From: Gracilibacillus massiliensis
Lineage (GTDB): Bacteria > Bacillota > Bacilli > Bacillales > Amphibacillaceae
Assembly (NCBI RefSeq): GCF_001458115.1
Contig: NZ_CZRP01000011.1
Span: 496,001 to 560,000 of the forward strand
Reading direction: 5' to 3'
DNA: 64,000 bases
Below are positions 8,069 through 17,700 of this stretch, in pieces. Made by a program: the position numbers and the translations under genes. Every line of letters begins with the position of its first letter. Position 1 is the first letter of the stretch. The notes under the pieces are model-generated. The model had not been told where the DNA came from. It worked only from the letters and a program-made list of their open reading frames with translations, and did no database searches.

Positions 8069-9529
8069 ATGAAGCAACGACAAAAGAGTTTCCTGTTTTT
8101 ATTCATTTGTTTAGGGCTTGGTGTATTGGCAGAACTTAGCTTTTTTCATGGTGTGATAGGGATAAGTTATGTCCTTTTTATTGCAGCTTTTTATACACTC
8201 CTTTTTTACCGGTTGGGAATGAAGTTTTCCCATCGTCGAATTGGATTGTTACTGATGGTCATGATCTGGGTTTTAGCAGCATCCTATTTGTTTTATGACA
8301 ATCAGGTTTTTTATGATTTAAATATTCTTGTTATACCTGTGTTGGTGTTTACCCACATAGTTTTAATTACAACTCCTAATAACATCGATTGGATTTCAAC
8401 TGTCTTTGTGAAGCAATGGCATCAAAAGTTCACACAAACGTTTGGATATGGAAAAAGGTGGGTCAAATTTGTTTTGAAAAGAACGATATTCAGACGAATG
8501 AATAAATCCACTACCCAGATAGTAAAACGAATTGTAATTGGATTATTACTTGGAGGACCATTGCTGATCGTCATTGTCGGTCTCTTGATATCAGCAGATG
8601 CTAAGTTTGCCAATGTGATCATGGAAGTTCCAAGTTTTATCTTGGATGTGAACTTCTTAGAATGGTTATTCCGAGGGATTGCGGTTATTTTGTTCACTCT
8701 ATTATTTTTCTCATTATTCCAAACGCTGAGAAAAAGGTATGTGATACCACTTGGCAGATCAACGAATGTTCATAAACCGCTGAGTTGGGACGGTGTCATT
8801 GCCGGGACAATCTTAGTGCTGTTAAACAGTATCTACTTATTATTTGCAGTTATACAATTTAAATATTTCTTTGGAGAATCTATTCAAGGCGATTTCACAT
8901 ATGCCGAGTATGCACGGAGAGGTTTTTTTGAACTTGTAGTTGTAACGATGATTAATTGGTCGTTGTTGTTAATATGTTTGAAGTTCGTGAATGTGCAAAG
9001 AAAGTCTGGCGGTTATTTTATGAAAAGCATGTATACCCTTTTAATTATGACAAGTGGTGTCATGCTAGCTTCGGCATATATGAGATTAAGTATGTATGAA
9101 GATGCTTATGGATTTACGATCGATCGCATTTTTGCACACACGTTTATGTTATTCCTTATTGTCATCTTTGCTTATACGTTAATCCATGTATGGCTAAAAG
9201 GAATCTCTCTGTTCCATTTTTATATGATTACAGCGTTGATTTTTTACACTGGCTTAAATGCCATTGATTTAGAGGAAATGATTGTCGAGAATAATCTGGA
9301 ACGCTATCAAGAAACAGAGAAGATTGATATTTATTATTTTGATTCGCTATCCTATTCAGGGATTGATGGATTAATTACATTATATGAAATGGAACCTGAT
9401 TATCCAGAGTTACGAAATCTCTTGCAGCTTCGAAAAGAAAGGATAGATACTCTTGATTTAGATACGTGGCAGTCATTTAATTTCAAAAAGCAGCAGGTAG
9501 TGGAAAGACTGAGAGAACTTGAATTATAG
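8069..9529 (+). CDS. DUF4173-family polytopic membrane protein
   Basis: About 486 residues with roughly ten membrane segments. The motif EYARRGFFELVVVTMIN and the earlier LNILVIPVLVFTHIVLIT are characteristic of the DUF4173/DUF4153 family. The start at 8069 (MKQRQKS) follows GGTGGTGGATGA; an ATG 15 bp earlier would sit on the ribosome site. The C-terminal ~85 residues (from LEEMIVENNLERY) are predicted extracytoplasmic or cytoplasmic with alternating charges. The family has no defined biochemical role. The next gene begins 14 bp later, so the two are probably cotranscribed. Confidence 0.8.
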   Translation: MKQRQKSFLFLFICLGLGVLAELSFFHGVIGISYVLFIAAFYTLLFYRLGMKFSHRRIGLLLMVMIWVLAASYLFYDNQVFYDLNILVIPVLVFTHIVLITTPNNIDWISTVFVKQWHQKFTQTFGYGKRWVKFVLKRTIFRRMNKSTTQIVKRIVIGLLLGGPLLIVIVGLLISADAKFANVIMEVPSFILDVNFLEWLFRGIAVILFTLLFFSLFQTLRKRYVIPLGRSTNVHKPLSWDGVIAGTILVLLNSIYLLFAVIQFKYFFGESIQGDFTYAEYARRGFFELVVVTMINWSLLLICLKFVNVQRKSGGYFMKSMYTLLIMTSGVMLASAYMRLSMYEDAYGFTIDRIFAHTFMLFLIVIFAYTLIHVWLKGISLFHFYMITALIFYTGLNAIDLEEMIVENNLERYQETEKIDIYYFDSLSYSGIDGLITLYEMEPDYPELRNLLQLRKERIDTLDLDTWQSFNFKKQQVVERLRELEL

Positions 9530-9543
9530 TAAAGGAGAGGCAT

Positions 9544-10257
9544 ATGAAAACAATTCCAGAACATGTCGCCATTATTATGGATGGAAATGGTCGTTGGGGA
9601 AAGCTTCATGGCAGGAGTCGGAGTGAAGGTCATTATGCAGGTTCCAAAACGATGGAAGAACTGATTGATGCCAGTGCCGATATCGGAATTAGGATTTTGA
9701 CGCTCTATGCATTTTCTACGGAGAATTGGAAGAGACCTGCTGAGGAAGTGAATTATTTAATGAGTTTACCGGTGAAATTTTTCAATCAAAAGTTACCAGA
9801 GTTTATGAAACGAAATATTAAAATTCTTATTTCAGGAGATATTGAGAATCTGCCCAATAAAACAAGAAATGTCGTAATCAAAGCAATGAACGAAACAAAG
9901 AACAACACAGGTCTAATCGTTAATTTTGCCTTGAATTATAGTGGTAGGAATGAAATAAGGCAAGCAACGATACAGATTATTAAAGATGTAAAGGAAAACA
10001 AAATTTCAATAGATCAATTAGACGAAAAGATGTTAGAAAACTATTTGTATACCAGAAATTTACCAGATCCAGACATTGTGATCCGAACTGGCGGAGAAAA
10101 ACGAATAAGCAATTTCCTAATGTGGCAATCCGCCATGTCCCAACTATGTTTTGTAGACGAACTATTCCCAGACTTCAAACAACCATTATATATAAAAGCA
10201 TTAGAAAGGGTGCAACAGGGGGACGGAGCAAGTGTTTCACTTATCCAAAGAATGTAA
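9544..10257 (+). CDS. Undecaprenyl/polyprenyl diphosphate synthase family protein with replaced C-terminus
   Basis: A 237-residue cis-prenyltransferase. HVAIIMDGNGRWGK carries the catalytic Asp (residue 13). LYAFSTENWKRP and RTGGEKRISNFLMWQ are the substrate-binding motifs. The ATG follows AAGGAGAGG. The family normally ends in a basic FxxRERRFGG tail; here the frame follows homology to ALERVQQ and then runs through a dispersed repeat, giving GDGASVSLIQRM. Several residues are also atypical (KRIS, SAMSQLCF). It is probably a paralogue rather than the housekeeping uppS, which in Bacillus sits with cdsA and dxr. Activity is uncertain because the tail is lost. Confidence 0.8.
   Translation: MKTIPEHVAIIMDGNGRWGKLHGRSRSEGHYAGSKTMEELIDASADIGIRILTLYAFSTENWKRPAEEVNYLMSLPVKFFNQKLPEFMKRNIKILISGDIENLPNKTRNVVIKAMNETKNNTGLIVNFALNYSGRNEIRQATIQIIKDVKENKISIDQLDEKMLENYLYTRNLPDPDIVIRTGGEKRISNFLMWQSAMSQLCFVDELFPDFKQPLYIKALERVQQGDGASVSLIQRM
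10209..10245. repeat. Dispersed GGGGACGGAGC element, copy inside the prenyltransferase 3' end
   Basis: GCAACAGGGGGACGGAGC followed by AAGTGTTTCACTT matches the element at 2395-2426 and 13609. It forms the last ~14 codons of the preceding gene, so the repeat has been recruited as coding sequence. Confidence 0.7.
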
Positions 10258-10704
10258 CAAAGAAGATAAAGAGCATTGTATCGAGATTGGCTATCAATAT
10301 TCTATATGATTTTTAGAAGGAAAAGTATTTGTAGAGGATTTTACACAGAACCTCGTTTAATAAATTGATTGTTCAGAAACAATAATATAAACAATAAACT
10401 TGCAGGTTGCGTCAAAACGATCATTATGTGAATAAAAAAATACTGAGATAACAAATACCTTCAGAACGGATGGCAGAATCCACACAGTATTAATGACTTT
10501 TCAAAATATTAATTTATGGAAAACATGAAATTTTATTGAAAAATAATCGCAAAAATAGTAGAATTTAGTACTAAGTGACTATTACTTTCAGATCTTTAAT
10601 TTCTGATTTATGTAGTCTCTAGGATAAATGTTTAATAGTATTAATGAATTAGAAGTAAAAATATCAGTTATTCTTTAGGGAAAACAAGAAAGAGGTAATT
10701 TAAC
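10258..10704. other. Intergenic gap before asnB
   Basis: About 450 bp, very AT-rich, with no gene. I looked for a T-box leader (GGGTGG antiterminator core), which would suit asparagine synthetase, and did not find one. A ribosome site (AGAAAGAGG) precedes asnB. Confidence 0.5.
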
Positions 10705-12603
10705 ATGTGTGGTTTTGTTGGTATGATGAAGTATTCGGAAATAAATAAGGAGTTAGGAGAACAAGCTCGCAAAAGTTTTATTGAAAGAAATCAATTAATT
10801 ACCCATCGTGGTCCAGACGATGAAGGCTATTACGAAGATTACAATGTACTTTTTGGTTTTCGTCGTCTTAGTATTATTGATATCGAAAGTGGACATCAAC
10901 CATTTACATATAATGATGACCAATATTGGATGGTATTTAATGGGGAAGTGTATAATTATATTGAATTAAAAGATAAATTAAAGGAAAAAGGATATACATT
11001 TTCAACAGAATCTGATACAGAAGTTGTTATAGCGATGTTTCAAGAATTTGGAGTTGAAGCATTCGAACAATTTAGAGGTATGTTCGCGATATTAATTTGG
11101 GATAAGAGACATCAAACGTTATATGGCGCAAGAGATCGTTTTGGTATCAAACCACTATATTACAAAGATGGACAAGATGGTTTGTATTTTGCTTCAGAGA
11201 AAAAAAGCTTACTATCTGAAACTGGTGAAACAATTGATTCTGAAGCACTACAACATTATTTGAGTTTTCAATATGTTCCCGAACCATTATCAATGAATGA
11301 AAATATCAATAAAGTTGAGCCTGGACATTATTTTGTCAAACCAGTTGATGCAGAAATTAAGTTCCATTGTTATTTCCATGCTACATTTGATCCAGTTCAA
11401 CAGGATAAACATCAATTAACTAGAAAAATTCAAGATGTAATGTTTGATTCTGTTGGTATACATATGAGAAGTGATGTTCCGGTTGGTTCATTTCTTTCAG
11501 GTGGAATTGATTCGACAATGATCGTTGCTATGGCGAAAGAATATAATCCAAACATCAAAACTTTCTCTGTAGGTTTCCAACAAGAAGGTTATTCAGAAGT
11601 GGATGTCGCTAAAGAAACGGCTGAAAAACTAGGTGTAGAAAATCATTCATATATAATTTCTCCTGAAGAGTATGTGGCAGAACTCCCTAAAATAATGTGG
11701 CATCTAGATGATCCATTAGCAGACCCAGCTTGTGTACCGTTATATTTTGTAGCAAGAGAAGCAAAAAAACATGTGAAAGTAGTATTATCAGGTGAGGGAG
11801 CAGATGAGTTATTTGGCGGATATACTATTTATCGTGAACCAGAATCTTTAAAAATGTTCCATTCTATACCTACATCATTTAAAAACTTATTGGCTAAAGT
11901 AGCACAGGTAATTCCTGAAGGGGTAAAAGGTAAAAGTTTTTTAGAGCGGGGCACGACACCATTAAAAGATCGCTATATTGGAAATGCAAAAATGTTTGAA
12001 GAGAAAGAGAAGAAAACTATATTAAAAACTCATCAAGATAGTATAGCTTATCAGCAGTTAACAGCTCCACTTTATCAATCGGTAGCGCAGGAGAACCTTG
12101 TGAATCAAATGCAATATATAGATGTTCATACATGGTTACGAGGTGATATCCTGTTAAAAGCTGATAGAATGACCATGGCCCATTCATTAGAGTTAAGAGT
12201 TCCTTTTTTAGATAAAGAAGTATTTGACGTGGCTCGTCAAATACCGGTTAATATGAAGATTGCAGAAGGGACAACGAAACATATATTACGTTTAGCTGCA
12301 AGAGGCGTTGTACCAGACCATGTTTTAGATCGTAAAAAATTAGGATTTCCTGTCCCTATACGTCATTGGTTAAAAAATGAATTAAACGACTGGGCCCAAC
12401 AATTAATTCAGGAAAGTCAAACAGGTGACATATTAGATAAACAAGTGATTACAAAGCTTCTAGATGATCATTGTGCCGGCAAGGCTGACAATAGTCGTAA
12501 GTTATGGACAGTATTAATGTTTATGCTATGGCATCAAATTTATATAGAAAATAAATTTGATGCAGAAAAATTCATTTCTAAAACTAAACAGGCAGTAAGT
12601 TGA
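10705..12603 (+). CDS. asnB: Asparagine synthase (glutamine-hydrolysing)
   Basis: A 632-residue enzyme that makes asparagine from aspartate, ATP and glutamine. Cys2 after the initiator Met (MCGFVGMM) is the glutaminase nucleophile of the N-terminal class II amidotransferase domain; HRGPDDEG and FNGEVYNY line its pocket. The synthase domain carries the pyrophosphate loop SGGIDS at residues 265-270 and the SGEGADELFGGY motif. Length and sequence match Bacillus AsnB closely, including the C-terminal LGFPVPIRHWLKNE block. It stands alone, with the convergent C39-like gene downstream. Confidence 0.95.
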   Translation: MCGFVGMMKYSEINKELGEQARKSFIERNQLITHRGPDDEGYYEDYNVLFGFRRLSIIDIESGHQPFTYNDDQYWMVFNGEVYNYIELKDKLKEKGYTFSTESDTEVVIAMFQEFGVEAFEQFRGMFAILIWDKRHQTLYGARDRFGIKPLYYKDGQDGLYFASEKKSLLSETGETIDSEALQHYLSFQYVPEPLSMNENINKVEPGHYFVKPVDAEIKFHCYFHATFDPVQQDKHQLTRKIQDVMFDSVGIHMRSDVPVGSFLSGGIDSTMIVAMAKEYNPNIKTFSVGFQQEGYSEVDVAKETAEKLGVENHSYIISPEEYVAELPKIMWHLDDPLADPACVPLYFVAREAKKHVKVVLSGEGADELFGGYTIYREPESLKMFHSIPTSFKNLLAKVAQVIPEGVKGKSFLERGTTPLKDRYIGNAKMFEEKEKKTILKTHQDSIAYQQLTAPLYQSVAQENLVNQMQYIDVHTWLRGDILLKADRMTMAHSLELRVPFLDKEVFDVARQIPVNMKIAEGTTKHILRLAARGVVPDHVLDRKKLGFPVPIRHWLKNELNDWAQQLIQESQTGDILDKQVITKLLDDHCAGKADNSRKLWTVLMFMLWHQIYIENKFDAEKFISKTKQAVS

Positions 12604-12660
12604 AATCATTTTTAATCTCTGTCTGAACTGTGTTTAAATAACTTTAACTAGAATAAAGCT

Positions 12661-13509
12661 TTATTTAATTGAAATAGCTTGATTACCCATTTGCTCCCAG
12701 GCAGACACGAATTCTTGCCTAGGGGCTTTTTTTTGTGTGCCATCGTATGGATCATTGAAATAGATACTTTTAGAGTCAAAACCTGTGACAAGAACGGCAT
12801 GTAATTTCATCGTAACATCTAAAGGTCCATTTGGTGTTTGCCAAGTAATGAAATTTGTATCTGGCAAAGCCTTATAGGTGATATTGGTAATGACAACAAC
12901 TGGTTTTCCTTGCGCAACTAATTCTATTACACTATCAAATGGTTTGCCCGTAATATCGAGAGCTTTGTCTCCTACATAATCTTTTGTTAACTGATAAAGT
13001 GGTTTATGATAAACACCATATCCAGGATTGCTAATGTTATACATATCACCTACAAAACCAACATTTGGATCGCCAAAATGAATAACTCCATTTTTCTTGG
13101 TATATGAAGTCTCGTCTTTTTTTATTTTTTCAGCCGTCTCCATTTTATTAACCTCAATGTCATGAAATTGAAGTAACATTGATAAGGATGTCACTTCACA
13201 ACCTCTTGGAAGTTCAGGGAATTGTTTTATCACGGGAGCTTCTATTTGATAAGATATATTTGATTTATTGATTAACTTACTTTTTTTAGAGGTATGTAGT
13301 TGTACTTGTTTATCTTGAAATATAGCATTAAAAAGTGTCGGTAAATTAGCATTATAAACATAATAACTACCAATTCCAATACTTAAAAAGCCAAACAAAA
13401 TCATATACATAATTGCCATGTGCCGAAAGATATTTTTCCTAGCTATTTTTCTAAAATGAAAAAGGAAGAAAAACATTAAGAGTGATAAAACTAAAGCAAC
13501 AATTAACAT
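12661..13509 (-). CDS. C39-like (peptidase_C39_2, YvpB-type) membrane-anchored protein
   Basis: A 282-residue protein with two N-terminal hydrophobic segments (about 1-17 and 30-50), then a linker and a papain-like domain. LPRGCEVTSLSMLLQF holds the likely catalytic Cys, MKLHAVLVTGFD the His, and YFNDPYDG the Asp, matching the C39_2 family. The N-terminus suggests membrane anchoring with the domain outside. The ATG follows AGGGATAGAGA. Members are often annotated as cysteine peptidases, but substrates are mostly unknown. It converges on asnB. Confidence 0.8.
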   Translation of the reverse strand: MLIVALVLSLLMFFFLFHFRKIARKNIFRHMAIMYMILFGFLSIGIGSYYVYNANLPTLFNAIFQDKQVQLHTSKKSKLINKSNISYQIEAPVIKQFPELPRGCEVTSLSMLLQFHDIEVNKMETAEKIKKDETSYTKKNGVIHFGDPNVGFVGDMYNISNPGYGVYHKPLYQLTKDYVGDKALDITGKPFDSVIELVAQGKPVVVITNITYKALPDTNFITWQTPNGPLDVTMKLHAVLVTGFDSKSIYFNDPYDGTQKKAPRQEFVSAWEQMGNQAISIK

Positions 13510-13608
13510 TCTCTATCCCTGCCCCTCTAACTTATACTAGTTATTCAACATTATATATTAAACTATAACTATACCTATTATCGAGGATTTAATCAACTTT
13601 TGCATGCA

Positions 13609-13650
13609 ACATGGGGACGGAGCAGCTGTTTCACTTTTTAAGTGATTAAC
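13609..13650. repeat. Dispersed GGGGACGGAGC element, copy 3
   Basis: ATGGGGACGGAGCAGCTG followed by TTTCACTTTTTAAGTGA. Here TCACTT and AAGTGA also form a small hairpin after the core. It lies upstream of the C39-like gene in a remnant-rich gap. Confidence 0.7.
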
Positions 13651-13853
13651 AATAAAAAAATCTTAAGTATCTTATGGCTTTTCTTTTTCTACGATAAGAT
13701 AGCATAATAATTCAGCGCTTGAGTAATTCGACAAAGTAAAAATTTTGAATCTACAAAGTATAAGAAAGTTCCGGCACTCGCCAATAGCTAAGGAAAATGC
13801 CGAATTCTTCTTAATGAAGTAGAATCAAATCGTTTAGCTCCTATTATTGAATA

Positions 13854-13918
13854 TTAATTACCGGTCATTCGATGATCATTTTCGTATTTTTTTATCACTT
13901 GAAGGGGTTCAGGTCTGA
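13854..13918 (-). pseudogene. Duplicated 3' end of the EAL-domain gene
   Basis: About 65 bp nearly identical to 18259-18322. It encodes the last ~18 residues of the EAL protein (EPLQVIKKYENDHRMTGN) and its stop. Upstream in this orientation the sequence switches abruptly to unrelated DNA, so it is a partial duplication and not a gene. Confidence 0.75.
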
Positions 13919-13929
13919 AAAAAAGTAGG

Positions 13930-14140
13930 TAAGAAAGAAGGAATACGAACTGAAAAAATAGAAGGTGCGACTGATGCCCTTTTAAACACAGCGGTGAGGT
14001 TAATCGAAAAATATGTAGCCCCGATGCCAGATGATATGTTGTATAGATTGAAAAAACAAGAGATTTCCACTTTAGAAAGTATAATTGAAAATGTATATGA
14101 ATGTAACTCATTACAAGAAATAGAAAAATATTTAAAGTAA
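13930..14140 (+). pseudogene. C-terminal remnant of a DUF4351/Rpn-type nuclease-transposase protein
   Basis: A start-less frame ending at TAA 14138-14140 encodes LLNTAVRLIEKYVAPMPDD followed by ISTLESIIENVYECNSLQEI, the pattern of the DUF4351 tail found on Rpn/YhgA recombination-promoting nucleases. The N-terminal nuclease domain is absent; the preceding DNA is the EAL-tail duplication. A hairpin terminator follows directly, as expected for the 3' end of a lost gene. Confidence 0.6.
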
Positions 14141-14147
14141 GGTTGCC

Positions 14148-14181
14148 ATCAGTGAGCGTTTTAGACGCTGGCTGATTTTTT
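14148..14181 (+). terminator. Rho-independent terminator of the lost gene
   Basis: ATCAGTGAGCG (14148-14158) pairs with CGCTGGCTGAT (14166-14176) with one mismatch and one wobble, followed by six Ts. It lies 8 bp after the remnant stop codon. Confidence 0.8.
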
Positions 14182-14350
14182 GTGAAAAATTGTCATCAGT
14201 TTTTAGGTTATGACAATCACTCTATAACAATTCACCTAAAAATAGTTCGAATTCTAAATATATTACATAATACCTCTTATTAACTTCAACTGGTGTGAAA
14301 AAAATACCAAAATCCTCTGTATTTATTCCATAATTAAATAATTTTAGTTT

Positions 14351-14373
14351 GATATACTATGTACACGCTTTCA
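14351..14373 (+). promoter_or_regulatory. Candidate promoter with catabolite-response (cre) site for the esterase gene
   Basis: TGTACACGCTTTCA (14360-14373) matches the CcpA consensus TGWAANCGNTNWCA with one mismatch and overlaps the downstream side of a TATACT box (14353-14358). This would leave a leader of about 330 nt before the esterase start, containing an isolated AGAAGGAGGTG with no start codon behind it. CcpA control is a hypothesis. Confidence 0.3.
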
Positions 14374-14701
14374 GATAACGCTTAGACAGAAGGAGGTGAA
14401 ACTTTTAATATCCTGTACCATACATATACAATAGCTAAATACTATTATGCGCTATATGTACCTTTTCATTATAGTTTTGAAATTCATCTCATGTTTTACA
14501 CCTATCATCGCCTCGATTAACATTCGATTTTATCGACTACACATCTATGATTTCCAACTTTTAAATATGATGATAAAAGAATATTATCAAAAACCAAAAT
14601 GTAAACGGATACTTTTGTGATTTTACAAAAGGTAATAGTATATCTGAAAGTGTATTTTTACTAGAATTATACATGCTCTATTATCACAAGGAGGTTTATC
14701 C

Positions 14702-17700
14702 ATGAAAGGAAAAATAATTTTATTTACTTTAATCAGTACTCTTATTTTAATGAATGTACCGTTTTTCCAAACGTTGAAAGCAGATAACAAAGAAATAGAT
14801 ATTCAGCTAGATGATGATTTATCCTATAAACTTATATTACCTTCCAATTATAAGGAAGAAAGTGAGCAATCCTATCCTGTACTTTACTTAATGCCAGAGG
14901 ACGGACAATCTTCATATAGTGATAAAATGATTTCGATGATTAAAGAAGAAATGGCAACAAATAATGCTGGCGATATGATTCTAGTTCTACCACATTTTAA
15001 TAATAATCAGGATTTTCGAAAGGGATTAGACACTATCATTGAGGATGTGGACAATACTTATAATACGATAGCAAAAGTGGATCAACGTGCCATTCTTGGA
15101 GTAGGCTTAGGTGGCTACATGGCTTACGTCTACAGTATGACTGATGAAGATTCGATTATGAATGAACCTGATTCGATTAAAAATATAGGCAGTATTCGTG
15201 GGGATTTTAATAGTTCCGATCATCCATTTCAACAAAAGTATGGGAATGTATATGACATTATCAACGAGATAGGATCAGAAAATATATATAACTATTATAC
15301 GTACCTTGACAGTCCTACGGAAGACGAATCAACGTACAAGTCAGAATCGACAAATGATATAGGCTCATTATTTATTGATTGGTTTCAAATGGCACCATAT
15401 CAATACCATGAATATACAGCGCGTTTCGGATCTTATAACGAAACATATTTAAAAGAGTCCATTCATCGTGTGATCAACCGTTTTAGTAAACAATTTTATG
15501 GTGACCTCGTTAGTGGAAGTATATCGTTATCACCACAAGTAGCAGCAAGCTCTGTTGAAAATATCGATGTTGGTTATGATCTGGAGATTCATGACTATTT
15601 TAATGACCTATCCGTAGATACATTAGATATGGATATTGAAGTTACGCTAATTGATCCGGATAATCAAGAAATATTTTATACTTCTGCCGATACAGTTGAG
15701 GTTACTGATCCAGAACGTTTGGAAGGTGCTTTTTCAATTCCGAATATGGTGAACGGTAAAAGTTCTAATGTTCAAGTGACTGCAAACATACTTGGGTTTG
15801 AAATGGAAATAGGCAAAGAAGCATTAGTTCGTATTCAAGATACAGGTTCTGCGCCTGATGAGCAGTTAATCGACCTTATGGGTGATTGGAAATTCAATGC
15901 ATATAAAGAGTATTCTAACAGTTCTAATGTATCACTTGACAATATTGACAATGTTACTAAGGATGTCTGGAGCTCTTGGGGCACAGTGCAACCTGGCCTT
16001 GACTGGTGGCCAGCAGACTTTGATGAAAGTTTAGGTGAAAATCCAAACTGGACTGGATATGCTTGGTATGTACGTGAATTTGATATACCAACCGATTTTG
16101 CAAATGAAGATTTGGTATTAGCATTAGGTAAGTTTGATGAAGCTGATGAAGTCTATATAAATGGAAGTCGAATTGGCTCAACCGGCATCCCTGAACCGGG
16201 TGGGAATTATGATAATAGTAATCCATGGGACGTGGATCGCGTTTATGATCTTGATTCCACTGTTTTAAATTATGGTGGCACGAATACAATAGCTGTACGA
16301 ATGGTTAATTCTAACGGTGCTGGTGGTTGGTATGAAGGACCGATCGGAATATACTCACCAGCTGCTTATAACAAAGTCATTGGTTTACCTTCCGAACTGG
16401 CGGATAGTTCTACTACAGAGAGAATTAATTCATTCGTAGATCAGCAGAATAAGGCACTGGAAACAAAGGATTTAACCACTTATGCGGCAACCATTGCACC
16501 TAATTATTTTCAAGCTGGTTATGATAAAAATAGATTACTAGAAAAAGTAAAAGAATATCTAGCTGGTGATGGTGAGGTAAGTATTTCAGATCAATCAAGA
16601 AATGTTTATCTCTATCAAGATATGTATTTGTATAAAGCAGATAGAACAATTACTACCGCAAATGGTGAGACTATTACAGAACCTGTTAATCAATACTATC
16701 TGATCGAAGATGATAAAATTAGTTTGTATGGGGATCATGAACGCTTCTATTTAGATCAATATTCATCGGAATATGCTGCAAGCGCAAAGGAAGTAGATGG
16801 ACCTATTGATATGAATTATCGTATTTATTTACCGGATGGATATTTTACTTCAGATAAAAGGTATCCTGTTGTTTATTTGTTACATCAGTTTAGTAGTACG
16901 AGTAAATCATATGAAATTGATGGTATTGATAAACTTTTAGAAGCTGGTATGTCGAGTGGGGATATCCAAGATATGATCGTAGTTATTCCTGACAGTGATG
17001 GTTTAAGCTGGTGGAGAGGTGACTGGGAGCGAATGGTAACAGAAGATTTAGTTCCATTTGTTAACGTTAATTATCGTACAATAGCTGACGCCCGCTATAA
17101 TGGAACGGCAGGTGCCTCGATGGGGGGACAAGGAGCATATGGAATTGGTTTAAGAAATCCGAATTACTTTTCGTCTATTATTAGCTTTTTTGGTGCATTT
17201 AGCTATGGTGGTGAAAATAGTCCTAATGCGATAGCATCTGAGGTGAGTGCTGAATATCTACAAAACTTCAGTCATTATTTCATTTCTGGTAACAGAGATG
17301 TCTATGGTTTTGGAACCCCGAATATTCGACTAGACCAGCAACTTCGTGCAAGTGGAGTGGATCACAAGTTCTTTATTGAAAATGGTGAACACAATAGTGC
17401 TTTTTATACACCTTTTGTAATTGATGCTTTTAGTTACGTTAGTGATAGCATGTATACAACAAATGGCACTATTACGGATCATTTTACGGGGGAAATAGAA
17501 GCAACAATGACAAAAGATATTCTTGCTATCTCAACAAATCTAGAGTTTTTAGATTCATTTGACCAATGGCTGAATGTCATTCCAGATTCTAAATATACAT
17601 TAAATACAAATCCAGATATGGAAATTCCGATAACCTATCAAATCGAACAAGACGGAAAAATTGTATTTAATCACGTTGAATATACAGAAATATCAGGTTC

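Noticed and set aside
10258-10704. T-box riboswitch before asnB
   Set aside because: No GGGTGG-type antiterminator core or terminator hairpin found in the leader.
13854-14111. An 85-codon minus-strand frame ending in the EAL C-terminus
   Set aside because: Only the last ~18 codons are related to the EAL gene; the rest is antisense to the DUF4351 remnant.
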